DNA from: an uncultured Pelagibacteraceae bacterium
Lineage (GTDB): Bacteria > Pseudomonadota > Alphaproteobacteria > Pelagibacterales > Pelagibacteraceae
NCBI GenBank assembly: GCA_902615715.1
Contig: CACMQA010000002.1
Span: 182,263 to 246,262 of the forward strand
Length of the DNA: 64,000 nucleotides
Direction: 5' to 3'
The notes beneath the pieces were generated by a model. The model was not told the origin of the DNA, made no database searches, and worked only from the letters and a program-made list of their open reading frames with translations. A program made the position numbers and the translations under genes. Below are positions 36,197 through 46,709 of this stretch, piece by piece (position 1 is the stretch's first letter; the number at the start of each line of letters is the position of its first letter).

Positions 36197-37507
36197 ATGA
36201 TGAATAAATATTTTGAGTATAGAAAACACAAAACAAATTTTAGAACTGAAGTAATCGCCGGTGTAACAACTTTTCTTACAATGGCATATATTATGTTCTT
36301 AAATCCTTTTATTCTTTCTGGTGAATTCGCTGGAGCGGAAAAAGGTTTTTTTGACTTTGGAGCAGTATTCACTGCAACAATCTTAGCAACTGCCGTGGCA
36401 TGTTTTATTATGGCTTTCCACGGAAAGACTTGGCCAGTAGGTTTAGCGCCAGGGATGGGCATTAATGCATTTGTCGCTTATGGTGTTGTTGCTGGACAAG
36501 GTTATACACCTCAAGCAGCTTTAGGAGCTGTTCTTGTTGCTGGAGTAATCTTTTTAGCAATCTCATTAACACCTATAAGAGCATGGTTAATTAACTCAAT
36601 TCCAAAAAGTTTAAAACTTGGAATTGGCGCAGGTATTGGCTTGTTCTTAGCAATTATTGGTTTAGAGATTATGGGAGTAGTTGGTGATCACCCTGTAACA
36701 TTAGTTACATTAGGTGACATTAAAAATCCCTTAGTGCTTTTAGCGTGTGCAACTTTTGTTTTTATGATTGTTTTAGAGAAAATGAAAGTGAAAGGAAATA
36801 TTATAATAGGTATTTTATTGTTTAGTATAATTGCATGGGCAACTGGTTTAGCTAAATTTAATGGAGTAGTTGGATCAATCCCTCCAATGACTTATTTGTT
36901 TGAGTTTGATCTTAAAGCTGCGTTCACAGCTGGTATGGCTTCAATTGTTTTTACTTTACTATTTATTGACTTTTTTGATACAGCGGGGACATTAACTTCA
37001 GTGGCTAATGTTGCAGGAAAAGTTGATAGAAAAGGTAAAGTGCAAGACATAGATAAAGCGATGTTATCAGATAGTGTTGGTACAGTTGCAGGAGCTGTGA
37101 TGGGTACAACGACTGTTACAAGTTATGTCGAGTCTGGCTCTGGTGTAAAAGCAGGCGGAAGAACTGGAATGACTTCTTTAGTCATTGGTGTTTTATTCTT
37201 AGCTTGTTTATTTTTTGCGCCTTTAGCAACAAGCTTACCAAAAGAAATAGATGGAGCAGCTTTACTTTATGTTGCAATTTTATTCGTAAGAAATATTACC
37301 GATATAGATTGGAATGACATTGCTGAGTCTGGCCCAGCTGTGCTTGCTATGATAGTTATGCCGCTTACTTATAGTATTAGTAATGGTATTGCTTTAGCAT
37401 TCATCGCTTATGCATTAATTAGAATTTTTACTGGAAAATTTGGTAAAACTTCTCCAGCAATTTGGGTAATTGCTGCAGCTAGTGTTTTAAGTTTTTACGT
37501 AGCTTAA
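36197..37507 (+). CDS. NCS2 family purine permease (AzgA-like)
   Basis: TNFRTEVIAGVTTFLTMAYIMFLNP, GLAPGMGINAF, DFFDTAGTLTSVA, TTTVTSYVESGSGVKAGGRTGM. Confidence 0.95.
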   Translation: MMNKYFEYRKHKTNFRTEVIAGVTTFLTMAYIMFLNPFILSGEFAGAEKGFFDFGAVFTATILATAVACFIMAFHGKTWPVGLAPGMGINAFVAYGVVAGQGYTPQAALGAVLVAGVIFLAISLTPIRAWLINSIPKSLKLGIGAGIGLFLAIIGLEIMGVVGDHPVTLVTLGDIKNPLVLLACATFVFMIVLEKMKVKGNIIIGILLFSIIAWATGLAKFNGVVGSIPPMTYLFEFDLKAAFTAGMASIVFTLLFIDFFDTAGTLTSVANVAGKVDRKGKVQDIDKAMLSDSVGTVAGAVMGTTTVTSYVESGSGVKAGGRTGMTSLVIGVLFLACLFFAPLATSLPKEIDGAALLYVAILFVRNITDIDWNDIAESGPAVLAMIVMPLTYSISNGIALAFIAYALIRIFTGKFGKTSPAIWVIAAASVLSFYVA

Positions 37508-37515
37508 TGATTTTA

Positions 37516-37535
37516 GGGCCGGTTAACGCTGGCCC
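37516..37535 (+). terminator. Terminator-like hairpin between convergent permease and phosphoribosyltransferase genes
   Basis: GGGCCGG-TTAACG-CTGGCCC followed by TTT. Confidence 0.65.
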
Positions 37536-37536
37536 T

Positions 37537-38064
37537 TTAACTTCCTTGATGTTTTTTAATTAAATCTTCTGCTCTCACCTCTTCATAATGTTCAAAAGGT
37601 TGGACTATCCAAGGATTGCTGTCTAATTTTTGTGCACAAAAATCTGGCTCAAATGTAGAGTCTTTTTTCTTCCATAGCACAGCTGTTTTAATTTCTTTTA
37701 TATTTCCTTTAAGTGCTGGATATTTTTTAAGCCAATCTATGCTTTTATTTAATGTTACCCCAGTGTCTGATAAATCATCACATAAAAGAATATTTCCCTT
37801 CATTTCTTGAACTGTTGAACTCATTTCTCTTGAAAAGACTAGTTCGCCTTGTTGATCTTCGGTTCCTTCTCCTGAATAGGACTCCACAGCTAAATAAGCA
37901 CATTTGAGTTTAAATACTCTGCTCAATACATCTATGATGGGAGCTCCACCTCTCATTATGCCAATTAATATGTTAGGCTTAAATCCACTTTTGTGTATTT
38001 GTATTGCAAGTTTTTCTACGATTAGATTATACTCTTTCCAATCAATAATAAGTTTATCTGCCAT
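37537..38064 (-). CDS. Purine phosphoribosyltransferase
   Basis: ILIGIMRGGAPIIDVLSR, NILLCDDLSDTGVTLNKSIDWL (PRPP loop). Confidence 0.88.
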   Translation of the reverse strand: MADKLIIDWKEYNLIVEKLAIQIHKSGFKPNILIGIMRGGAPIIDVLSRVFKLKCAYLAVESYSGEGTEDQQGELVFSREMSSTVQEMKGNILLCDDLSDTGVTLNKSIDWLKKYPALKGNIKEIKTAVLWKKKDSTFEPDFCAQKLDSNPWIVQPFEHYEEVRAEDLIKKHQGS

Positions 38065-38097
38065 GAAAAAAATTAGTTTATTTTTAAGGAGTTGTAA

Positions 38098-38385
38098 ATG
38101 AAAGGTTACGTAGTTTGTGTTTATAAAAACATATCTAATGAGGAAAAGCTGAAGGAATATGCTTTAAAAGCTAGAACTGCAGTTGAAAAATATAAAGGCA
38201 AATTTCTTATTAGAGGCGGAAAAACTACAACTAATGAAGGCAACATTTCACCTAGAACTGTCGTAATTGAGTTTCCTTCTTATGACGAAGCAAATTTATT
38301 TTATAATTCTAAAGAATATCAAGAAGCACACGAAATTTTAAAAGGTCACGCTTTAAGACATCATCAAACTATTGAGGGTGCTTAG
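38098..38385 (+). CDS. DUF1330 family protein
   Basis: KYKGKFLIRGG, TVVIEFPSYDEANLFYNSKEYQEA. Confidence 0.85.
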   Translation: MKGYVVCVYKNISNEEKLKEYALKARTAVEKYKGKFLIRGGKTTTNEGNISPRTVVIEFPSYDEANLFYNSKEYQEAHEILKGHALRHHQTIEGA

Positions 38386-39008
38386 TATTGTATTGGCTCA
38401 TTATCTATTGATCGCCATAAATACCAAGTTGCCACGGAACAATAAGGTGTAAATTTTTTATAAAGCTTATTAAGAAATATCTTTGGCGGAAAGTATTTCT
38501 TATTATAGTTATTTGAAATAGCTCTAAGAAGTCCTATATCCTGCAGAGGCCATATATTAGAGCGGTTAAAAGTAAAAAGCAATATCATTTCTGCTGACCA
38601 TCTGCCTATTTGTCTTAGATCAGATAAATATTCTATAGCTTCTTCATCAGTCATATTTTTTATTAAGTTGGGCTTAAAAGTTTTATTTAGAGTTCTTTTG
38701 GCTAAATCTTTTATACCTTTAACCTTTTGTTTGCTAAGGCCACAACTTTTTAAACTACCAAATGATAATTTACTCACAGTTCTTGCGTTTATTTTATTTT
38801 TGCATTTTTTTTTAAATCTAAAAAAAACTGAGTTTGCAGCCGCAACACTGATTTGTTGGCCAATAATACTTTTGCATAATGAAAAAAAAACATCATTACG
38901 CGTCACAAGACTTCCGTCTTTATAATCACTTATAAGTTTTTTCATAACTTTATCTTTTTTTGATAAAATTTTCTTAGCTTTTGCCCAATATTTAGGTGGC
39001 TTACTCAT
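38382..39008 (-). CDS. DNA-3-methyladenine glycosylase II (AlkA-like HhH-GPD)
   Basis: SLCKSIIGQQISVAAANSVFFRF, LRQIGRWSAEMILLF...LQDIGLLRA. Confidence 0.92.
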   Translation of the reverse strand: MSKPPKYWAKAKKILSKKDKVMKKLISDYKDGSLVTRNDVFFSLCKSIIGQQISVAAANSVFFRFKKKCKNKINARTVSKLSFGSLKSCGLSKQKVKGIKDLAKRTLNKTFKPNLIKNMTDEEAIEYLSDLRQIGRWSAEMILLFTFNRSNIWPLQDIGLLRAISNNYNKKYFPPKIFLNKLYKKFTPYCSVATWYLWRSIDNEPIQY

Positions 39009-39886
39009 GTTCTGGGAGCAATGATTTGTTTCTTCAATTTATTTTCTCTCATAAAGATTATTAAAGAACTAGCGATGACTAAAGATGCTCCAAGCAAAGT
39101 TAAAATTTTTGGTATTTCACTCCAGATAAAGTATCCAAAGATAATTGCGAAAACTAAACTCAAATATTTAATCGGAGTTACAAGCGACGCTTCTGCTAAT
39201 CTATAACTTTGAGTTAATAGTAAATTTGCTACACTACCACATAAACCAAGAATAAAAAATAAAACAAAATCTATCAAAGTTGGCATTATCCAATCAGTAA
39301 AAAAAATAGTTCCTAAACCCAAAAGAGTACAAAGTAATGTAAAATAAAATGCGATTGTATAATTAGCTTCTGTTTTAGATAAAGATCTAACGCTAATAGC
39401 TACACAGGCAAAAAATATACAAAATACAATTGGTGTAATGTAATAATAATTTACGTCTATAAATGCTGGCTGAACAATTAATAGCATTCCAAGAAAACCA
39501 AGGAATACAGCTGACCATCTTTTTATTCCAACCTTTTCAGATAAAAAAAAGATTGATGCAATTGTTACGAATATTGGTCCACCAAATGTTAATGAAACTA
39601 CATCAGCTAATGGTAATTCTCTTAGTCCTAAAAATAATGCAATTATTGCAAGGGCTCCACTTATAGCTCTGAAAGCATGAAGGCCAGGGCGTGAAGTTTT
39701 ATAAAAAGAAAATATTTTGTCTTTTGGTATGATAAAAAATATTGGGATGAATCCTATAAAAAATCTTAAGAAAAGTACTTGCCCTACTGGATAATAGTCC
39801 AACCATTTTACACAAATATCCATAATGGAGAAACAAATTACACTTCCTACCATGTACAATACGCCTATTTGATTTTGTGTTAACAA
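39005..39886 (-). CDS. EamA/DMT family transporter
   Basis: Ten hydrophobic segments; FRAISGALAIIALFLGLRELPLADVVSLTFGGPIFV. Confidence 0.9.
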   Translation of the reverse strand: MLTQNQIGVLYMVGSVICFSIMDICVKWLDYYPVGQVLFLRFFIGFIPIFFIIPKDKIFSFYKTSRPGLHAFRAISGALAIIALFLGLRELPLADVVSLTFGGPIFVTIASIFFLSEKVGIKRWSAVFLGFLGMLLIVQPAFIDVNYYYITPIVFCIFFACVAISVRSLSKTEANYTIAFYFTLLCTLLGLGTIFFTDWIMPTLIDFVLFFILGLCGSVANLLLTQSYRLAEASLVTPIKYLSLVFAIIFGYFIWSEIPKILTLLGASLVIASSLIIFMRENKLKKQIIAPRT

Positions 39887-39925
39887 TTTACTATCCTTTC
39901 TTCTTCAAAATATATTAAATAACTT

Positions 39926-40372
39926 ATGCAGAAATGTACACTTGCACTTGGCTGTTTTTGGAAACCTGAGGAAAACTATAAAAGTAAACCCGGTATATTA
40001 GAAACCGAAGTGGGTTACGCGGGAGGTGATAGTGAGCAAACAACATACGAAGAGGTGTGTACAGGAAAAACTGGACATGCAGAAGTTGTAAGACTTACCT
40101 TTGATGAAAATAAAATTTCTTTTAAAAAAATATTGGATTTATTTTTTAAAATGCATGATCCTACACAAAAGGATATGCAATTTCCAGATGTAGGAACTCA
40201 ATATAGAAGTGAGATTTTTTATGAAAATGAAATGCAAAAGCAAGATGCTTTGGAAGTTTTAGCTGAGTTTAATAAAAAATTAGATGGTAAAATTCAAACC
40301 AATATTTCAAAAATTAAAAACTATTGTAAAGCTGAAGAGTATCACCAAAAATATATCGAAAAAAATAAATAA
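39926..40372 (+). CDS. msrA: Peptide methionine sulfoxide reductase A
   Basis: LALGCFWKPEENYKSKPGILETEVGYAGGD, HAEVVRLTFD, HDPTQ, VGTQYRSEIF. Confidence 0.95.
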   Translation: MQKCTLALGCFWKPEENYKSKPGILETEVGYAGGDSEQTTYEEVCTGKTGHAEVVRLTFDENKISFKKILDLFFKMHDPTQKDMQFPDVGTQYRSEIFYENEMQKQDALEVLAEFNKKLDGKIQTNISKIKNYCKAEEYHQKYIEKNK

Positions 40373-41184
40373 TGCATCAACTAGTTTCAACAGAATGGTT
40401 AGGTAAAAATTTAGAAAAAGTAAAAGTTCTAGATGCTAGTTGGCATCTCCCTAACGCTAATAGAAATTCTTATGAGGAATATAAAACAGAACACATTATT
40501 AATTCTATATTTTTTGATATAGATAAAAATTCAAATCAAAAAACTAATCTTCCACATATGCTTCCATCAAAGGAAGATTGGGAAAAAATTGTATCTGACT
40601 TAGGAATATCTAATTCAGATCACATAATTGTCTATGACAACTCAGATGTTTTTAGCTCTTGTAGGGTTTGGTACACTTTTTTATATTTTAGTCATGACCC
40701 AAAACTTATCTCAGTATTAGACGGCGGTTTCAAAAAATGGACAAATGAAAAACGTCCCACTTCTAAAGACATACCTAGCACGGATAAATCCAAATACATT
40801 GCAGTTGAAAATACATCTCTTGTAATAAATAAAGATGAAGTAAATAAAAATATTACTAATAATAAATTTCAATTACTTGACGCCAGAGGAGAACAAAGAT
40901 TTTTAGGCTTACAGCCTGAACCCCGAAAAGAACTTAAAAGTGGAAACATTAAAGGATCGATAAATCTGCCTTTCCAAAAACTTTTAAGAGAAGATAGAAC
41001 TTTAAAAAAAAAAGAGGAATTAATTGAGATTTTCAAATCAAAAAAAGTATCAATGGAAAAAGAAATGGCTTTTACATGTGGTTCTGGAGTTACAGCATGC
41101 ATTTTAGGTCTAGCTAATTCTATTATAAGTGGTAAAAAACCTGTTATCTATGACGGTTCGTGGGCAGAGTACGGATTAGATTAA
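40372..41184 (+). CDS. sseA: Thiosulfate/3-mercaptopyruvate sulfurtransferase (tandem rhodanese)
   Basis: VLDASWHLPNANRNSYEEY, LDARGEQRFLG, FTCGSGVTACILGL. Confidence 0.95.
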   Translation: MHQLVSTEWLGKNLEKVKVLDASWHLPNANRNSYEEYKTEHIINSIFFDIDKNSNQKTNLPHMLPSKEDWEKIVSDLGISNSDHIIVYDNSDVFSSCRVWYTFLYFSHDPKLISVLDGGFKKWTNEKRPTSKDIPSTDKSKYIAVENTSLVINKDEVNKNITNNKFQLLDARGEQRFLGLQPEPRKELKSGNIKGSINLPFQKLLREDRTLKKKEELIEIFKSKKVSMEKEMAFTCGSGVTACILGLANSIISGKKPVIYDGSWAEYGLD

Positions 41185-41190
41185 AAAAAA

Positions 41191-42063
41191 ATGAAAACTT
41201 CATCAAAAATTAAAACTCTACTAATAATTTTTTTTATAGCTATTTTTGCAATCATAGCAGCTAGGCATTTTATAGGTCTTCATTTTGAAAAAAAGTTTAG
41301 CGTAAGACCAGCTCCAGGAGTAATCGTTTCTACAGTTGAAAAATCGCTTTTTTATAAAAGTATTGAAACTTTTGGCACAGCTATTGCACAAAACTCAAAA
41401 GCTTATAGGGTCCAAGCTAGTAATATAAATGGAAAGCTTAATTTAGAGAATAGATTTGTAAAAAAGGGAGAGAAAATACTTTCATTAAAAGATGGAGAAA
41501 GTTTAATAGCAGATTTTGCTGGCAAGGTAGGAAAGAGGGAAATAGCTCAAGGCGTCTTGGGTTCAGAAAGTTTAATTATTACACTTGATGATCTAAAGAA
41601 AATTGTAATAGATATTAAAGTACCTGAAAACTATGTAAGTGTTCTTAAAACAGGACTAAGAGCTGACGTAACTAGTTCTGCTTATAAAAAAGTTTTTAAG
41701 GGTAAAATAGAAACAATTAGTTCTCGTATTGACCCCTCTACTAGATCAATTCTGTCAAGAATCATAGTCGATAATTCAAATTTTGAAATTATTCCAGGTC
41801 AACTAATGACTGTAAAAATTATCTATGATGAAAAAAACCAAATTGGTGTACCAGAAAGTGCTGTAACAATTCAGGGTAATACAGCATTTGTTTATACCGT
41901 AAATGATGACACCGCTGAAAAAAAGAATATTGAAATTGGTAAAAGAAATTTTGGTAAAGTTTCAGTTATATCTGGGTTAAATGAGGGTGATCTTGTTATC
42001 AGTGAGGGTGTTTCTAAAGTAAGAGATAAAGGTAAAATTAAAATTATTACAGCAACCAAATAA
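41191..42063 (+). CDS. RND efflux periplasmic adaptor
   Basis: N-terminal TM; RSILSRIIVDNSNFEIIPGQLMTVKI, VPESAVTIQGNTAFVYTV; abuts RND pump. Confidence 0.9.
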   Translation: MKTSSKIKTLLIIFFIAIFAIIAARHFIGLHFEKKFSVRPAPGVIVSTVEKSLFYKSIETFGTAIAQNSKAYRVQASNINGKLNLENRFVKKGEKILSLKDGESLIADFAGKVGKREIAQGVLGSESLIITLDDLKKIVIDIKVPENYVSVLKTGLRADVTSSAYKKVFKGKIETISSRIDPSTRSILSRIIVDNSNFEIIPGQLMTVKIIYDEKNQIGVPESAVTIQGNTAFVYTVNDDTAEKKNIEIGKRNFGKVSVISGLNEGDLVISEGVSKVRDKGKIKIITATK

Positions 42064-45000
42064 ATGTTTTTAACTGACCTTTCAATCAAAAGACCTGTTG
42101 TAGCCTCAGTAATGAGTTTGGTTTTAGTTATATTTGGTTTAGTAACTTTTCAAGAAATACCAACGGATGAATTGCCTGATGTTCAACCACCTGTTGTTAC
42201 AATTCAAACTGAGTATAGAGGTGCTTCAGCTGAGATAGTTGATACACAAATCACACAAAAAATTGAAGATTTCGTTGGAGGCACTCCAGGATTAGAGACT
42301 ATTGACTCTTTCAGTGAAGATGAAAGCTCAAGAATTACCTTAACATTTGAAACTGATTTAGATTTAGATGATGTTACTAACGATGTCAGAAGTTCTGTGT
42401 CTAGAGTTTTAGATAACTTACCAGAGGGAGCTGATCAACCAGAAATCTTCAAGCAAAGCGCCGGTATGCGAACTACAATGTGGTTGTCTTTCAATTCTGA
42501 AACTATGTCTGATTTGGAGCTAACTGATTATGCAGATAGATATTTAACTGATACGTTTTCAACAGTAGATGGAGTAGGTCGAGTTATACTTGGTGGTCAA
42601 AGAGAATTATCACTAAGGATTTGGTTAGACCCAATCGCACTTGCTGCAAGAGACTTAACTACTGAAGAAGTTGAAAATGTACTCAGAAAAGAAAACGTAG
42701 AATTTCCAGCAGGAAGAATAGAGTCAAAAGATATTGATCTAACTATAAAACTTAATAAAGCTTACAGTAATTTAGAAAATTATAAAAATTTACCACTAAA
42801 AAGAGCAACAGATGGATCGATTATAACTCTTTCTGATGTAGCAAGAGTAGAGCTTGGTGCTGAGTCAACGCGTACTTTATTTAAAGGGAATGGAAAGCAA
42901 GTAGTTGGAATAGGAATTTACCAACAATCAGATGCTAATACTATTGCTGTTGCCGAAGGGATTAAAAAGAAAATTAAAGAACTCAAACCTAGCTTACCCC
43001 CAAATACAACTTTAGAAGTTTCATTTGATAGAAGTAATTATATTAAAGCTGCGATTAAAGAAGTTTATAAAACACTTTTTATCGCATTAATTCTTGTGAC
43101 TATAATTATTTACCTTTTTTTGGGAAATGTGAGAGCACTTATAGTTCCTTTGGTAGCTTTGCCTGTCTCATTAATTTCAACTTTTTTAGCAATTTACATT
43201 TTCGATTTTTCAATCAATCTCTTTACTCTTATGGCTTTAGTATTAGCAATTGGAATTGTTGTAGATGATGCGATTGTAATGTTAGAAAATATTGTAAGAA
43301 GAATAGAGTTGGGTGATACCCCTCTTGTTGCGGCGTTTAAAGGAGCTAAGCAAGTTTCATTCGCAATAATTGCTACTACAGTTGTCTTGGTTGCTGTCTT
43401 TGTTCCTTTAATTTTTATTAAAGGAATTACAGGTGTGCTATTTACACAAACTGCAATCACACTTGCAGCCGCTGTCATTATTTCAAGTTTTGTTGCTTTA
43501 TCTCTTAGTCCAATGTTAGCCAGTAAGTTCTTAAGACAAAATATGAATAAATCAAAAATCGTTATAAAATTTGAAAAATTTTTAAAAAATTTAACTTATC
43601 TATATAAAGTATCTTTACTTGGTTGGATTAAAAAAAGAACAACAATTACAATCTTTTTATTAGCCACGTTAGCCTTAACTTTATTTTTTTTCAATTTTAC
43701 AAAAAAAGAATTAATCGCTCCTGAAGATAGAGGGGCATTCTTTGTAATCGTAAAAGCACCACAAGGTTCCGGCTTTAACTTTACAAAAGATAGAGCTGAA
43801 GAGATTGAAAAATTATTGTTACCAAGTGTAGGAAATGGTGAATATAGAAAATTGATAATGAGAGTGCCTGGTTTTGGTAAATCTGCTAAACAAGTGAATA
43901 GTGGTTTTATTATTGTACTGCTTGAACCTTGGAAAAAAAGAGATCGTCACGGTGTACAAATAATGAGAGAGTCTTTTGGAAAAATTTCAAAAGTCCCGGG
44001 TGTATTAGCTTTTCCAATTATGCCTCAAGGAATAAGAACAGGGGGAATTGAGAGCCCTGTGCAATTTGTTATTTTAGGAAATACTTATGAGCAACTTATT
44101 GAATGGAAGGAAATCATTAAGAAAGAGGCAAGAAAAAATCCAGGACTTACTTCTATAGAAGATGATTTAGATCTAAACAAACCTCAATTAAATGTGAAAA
44201 TAGATCAAAAGAAAGCGGCTGACCTTGGGGTTTCAACAGAGGATATAGGTAAAACTATTGAAACTATTTTTGGATCGAGAAGAGTTACAAACTTTACTAG
44301 AGACGGTAAAGAATATTCTATTATTCTACAAGGGGATATAAAAGATAGACAAGAGCCTGATAGCATTAGTAAAGTTTTTGTTAGATCGAAAAACAATAAT
44401 AAACTTGTATCGATCTCGAACCTAGTTGCGTATGATGAGACAGGTCAATCACCTTTCCTAGCACGATATAATAGACAAAAAGCAGTAACCGTTTCAGCTA
44501 GACTAGTCGGTGATTATTCCCTGGATGAAGCACTTAAATTTTTAGTTGGAGTAGTAGAACAAAATACTCCTCAAGCCAAAATAGCATACAAAGGTGAAAG
44601 TGAAGAATACAAAAAAACTAATACTGAATTGTATGTAATTTTTGCTCTTGCGTTAATAACAGCTTATCTTGCAATGAGCGCCCAATTCGAGAGCTGGAAA
44701 CATCCATTTACAATCATGTTAACCGTGCCTATGGCTATACTTGGAGGTTTATTGGGTTTACTAGTAGTCGGTTCATCTTTAAATGTTTACAGCCAAATAG
44801 CTCTAATAATACTCATTGGGTTGTCCGCAAAAAATGGAATTCTAATTGTTGAGTTTGCAAACCAATTGAGAAAAGAAGGTAAAAATATAGAAATTGCTGT
44901 TTTTGAGGCAGCAGCAATAAGATTAAGACCTATACTAATGACAAGCTTATCTACAATTATAGGAGTGTTGCCTTTAATTCTTGGATCGGGTCCAGGGGCA

Positions 45001-45159
45001 GCGAGCAGACTTACAGTCGGGATCACAATTTTTGGTGGGATGCTTTTTTCTACCTTCTTTACGCTTTATGTCATTCCAACTATTTATACAATTGTTGGGA
45101 AAAATACTAAGAGAATTGATTCAGTTGAAATTGATCTAAATAAACAACTTAAAAAATAA
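42064..45159 (+). CDS. RND (HAE1-type) efflux permease
   Basis: 1031 aa; SIKRPVVASVMSLVLVIFGL, LMALVLAIGIVVDDAIVMLENI, GLSAKNGILIVEFA. Confidence 0.97.
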   Translation: MFLTDLSIKRPVVASVMSLVLVIFGLVTFQEIPTDELPDVQPPVVTIQTEYRGASAEIVDTQITQKIEDFVGGTPGLETIDSFSEDESSRITLTFETDLDLDDVTNDVRSSVSRVLDNLPEGADQPEIFKQSAGMRTTMWLSFNSETMSDLELTDYADRYLTDTFSTVDGVGRVILGGQRELSLRIWLDPIALAARDLTTEEVENVLRKENVEFPAGRIESKDIDLTIKLNKAYSNLENYKNLPLKRATDGSIITLSDVARVELGAESTRTLFKGNGKQVVGIGIYQQSDANTIAVAEGIKKKIKELKPSLPPNTTLEVSFDRSNYIKAAIKEVYKTLFIALILVTIIIYLFLGNVRALIVPLVALPVSLISTFLAIYIFDFSINLFTLMALVLAIGIVVDDAIVMLENIVRRIELGDTPLVAAFKGAKQVSFAIIATTVVLVAVFVPLIFIKGITGVLFTQTAITLAAAVIISSFVALSLSPMLASKFLRQNMNKSKIVIKFEKFLKNLTYLYKVSLLGWIKKRTTITIFLLATLALTLFFFNFTKKELIAPEDRGAFFVIVKAPQGSGFNFTKDRAEEIEKLLLPSVGNGEYRKLIMRVPGFGKSAKQVNSGFIIVLLEPWKKRDRHGVQIMRESFGKISKVPGVLAFPIMPQGIRTGGIESPVQFVILGNTYEQLIEWKEIIKKEARKNPGLTSIEDDLDLNKPQLNVKIDQKKAADLGVSTEDIGKTIETIFGSRRVTNFTRDGKEYSIILQGDIKDRQEPDSISKVFVRSKNNNKLVSISNLVAYDETGQSPFLARYNRQKAVTVSARLVGDYSLDEALKFLVGVVEQNTPQAKIAYKGESEEYKKTNTELYVIFALALITAYLAMSAQFESWKHPFTIMLTVPMAILGGLLGLLVVGSSLNVYSQIALIILIGLSAKNGILIVEFANQLRKEGKNIEIAVFEAAAIRLRPILMTSLSTIIGVLPLILGSGPGAASRLTVGITIFGGMLFSTFFTLYVIPTIYTIVGKNTKRIDSVEIDLNKQLKK

Positions 45160-45748
45160 TATATTTATTTTTATCTAAATTCTTTTTACAAAGTGTTAAT
45201 TGTTTTCTATATTTATTAGCCATATTCTTTACTGACTTAGCATAAATTATAGCTTTTTTATCTTTAGAATAATTTTTGTAATCACCCCAACCTTTGTAAT
45301 AAGCTAGATATTGCCTGTAAGCATCCTTTTTAGAAATCTTTAAAATTTTATTGGTTTTATGAATATACCAACCAATGAAATCCACTGAGTCTTTAAATCT
45401 TGCTCTAGTTGCCAGGGGACTGTTTGTTTCCTTTTTGTATTGTTCCCACGTTCCTTTAACTGCTTGCGAATATCCGAATGAACTAGAGGGCCTTTTGAAA
45501 GGAATAACTTTAAATAATTTTTTTCGTGGAGGTTTTGCTAACCAGTTAAAGTCACTCTCTTTTTTAACAAATGCTAATTGAAGATGGATAGGCGCTCCCC
45601 ATTTTTTATATGAAGCTTTAGCGTGCTTATACCACAGATACCTCTCTTCAAAGATTGCACAACTATTTTGTGTATTTTTGGGAATTGAGGAACAGGCAAT
45701 AAAAAAGAGAAAAATTGAAACTGAAATAATTTTTTTTAAATGAATCAC
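45149..45748 (-). CDS. Lipoprotein with transglycosylase SLT-like domain
   Basis: Lipobox IACSS; LAFVKKESDFNW, SSSFGYSQAVKGTWEQYKKET, YLAYYKGWGDYK. Confidence 0.75.
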   Translation of the reverse strand: MIHLKKIISVSIFLFFIACSSIPKNTQNSCAIFEERYLWYKHAKASYKKWGAPIHLQLAFVKKESDFNWLAKPPRKKLFKVIPFKRPSSSFGYSQAVKGTWEQYKKETNSPLATRARFKDSVDFIGWYIHKTNKILKISKKDAYRQYLAYYKGWGDYKNYSKDKKAIIYAKSVKNMANKYRKQLTLCKKNLDKNKYIIF

Positions 45749-45768
45749 TAATTAATTTATACTAAAAA

Positions 45769-46272
45769 TTAATTAAGCTTTCTCCATTTTTCTGGTCTAG
45801 TGAAAGATCCTTTCCACATCCCAAGCTTATTTTCTTTAGCATAGTTTTCATCTCTGACATAATCTTCTGAATATCTTTTGTATGCAACTGCATAACCATT
45901 TCTTACCATCCACTTATTAAGATTAATCTTGTTTTTATAACAAGTAGCTAAATATCTTTTATATCTGTCTCTTGTCGTGGAGATACAATTTATTTTTGAA
46001 TTTTTAATTTTTTTTACCAATTTTGTTTTTGAAGAAACCCCGCAAGAATAATTTTTTTTAAATTCCAGGTTGATTAATAAATGAATTTTTAAAAAAGTTT
46101 TTTTACATTGTTGTTTCATCTCTGGGGCATCAATTCCCTTTAACCTTATTTTTTTAGAATTAATATGAACAGTATCGCCGTCAATTATTTTTGGCACTCC
46201 ATAAATTTCAGTAGCATTTAACGACTGGTTAAGAAGGAAGAAGAAGATTAATATTAAAGATACTTTATCCAT
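45769..46272 (-). CDS. Secreted thermonuclease (SNase-like)
   Basis: VPKIIDGDTVHINSKKIRLKGIDAPEMKQQC, WMVRNGYAVAYKRYSEDYVRDENYAKENKLGMWKGSF. Confidence 0.93.
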   Translation of the reverse strand: MDKVSLILIFFFLLNQSLNATEIYGVPKIIDGDTVHINSKKIRLKGIDAPEMKQQCKKTFLKIHLLINLEFKKNYSCGVSSKTKLVKKIKNSKINCISTTRDRYKRYLATCYKNKINLNKWMVRNGYAVAYKRYSEDYVRDENYAKENKLGMWKGSFTRPEKWRKLN

Positions 46273-46709
46273 TTTATGAAATACTGAATTAATAAAATTA
46301 TAACTACTCCAGAAATATTAGCTATTAAATCATAAAACTCAAAAGCTCTGTTTGGAACTATTAAGTGTAAAATTTCCAAAAAACAGGAAATAAATAATAT
46401 GGCTTTATTGCTTGTAAAAATATTTTTAACTCTTAGTCGTATTGTAATCGCTAATATTGTTATAAAAGAAAAGAAAAATAAATGATTAATTGAGGTGCCA
46501 ATTGGAGTTGAAATCAAATTAGGTTGCTGACCCAAATTTCCATATAAAAGATATCCAATTAAGCTTCCCGGAAATAAATAAAGTATTAATAAAATTATTA
46601 AAGAAAAATAGTAAACATACTCAGTTAATGTAAATATAGTATTTTTCATTATTGACTTAATATAGTACATAATAGTTCTTTTAACTATTATGACAAAATT
46701 AATACTCAC
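46254..46709 (-). CDS. VanZ-like membrane protein
   Basis: EILHLIVPNRAFEFYDLIANISGVVIIL; true start may be internal (MKNTIFTLTEY). Confidence 0.65.
   Translation of the reverse strand: MSINFVIIVKRTIMYYIKSIMKNTIFTLTEYVYYFSLIILLILYLFPGSLIGYLLYGNLGQQPNLISTPIGTSINHLFFFSFITILAITIRLRVKNIFTSNKAILFISCFLEILHLIVPNRAFEFYDLIANISGVVIILLIQYFIKWIKYL

Noticed and set aside
39463-39666. 67-aa plus ORF
   Set aside because: Shadow of the EamA transporter; composition from antisense of TM codons.
39926-40372. MsrA motif variant GCFWKPE instead of GCFWG-E as a novelty
   Set aside because: The rest of the family motifs are normal and variants at this position are known in MsrA relatives; not compelling alone.
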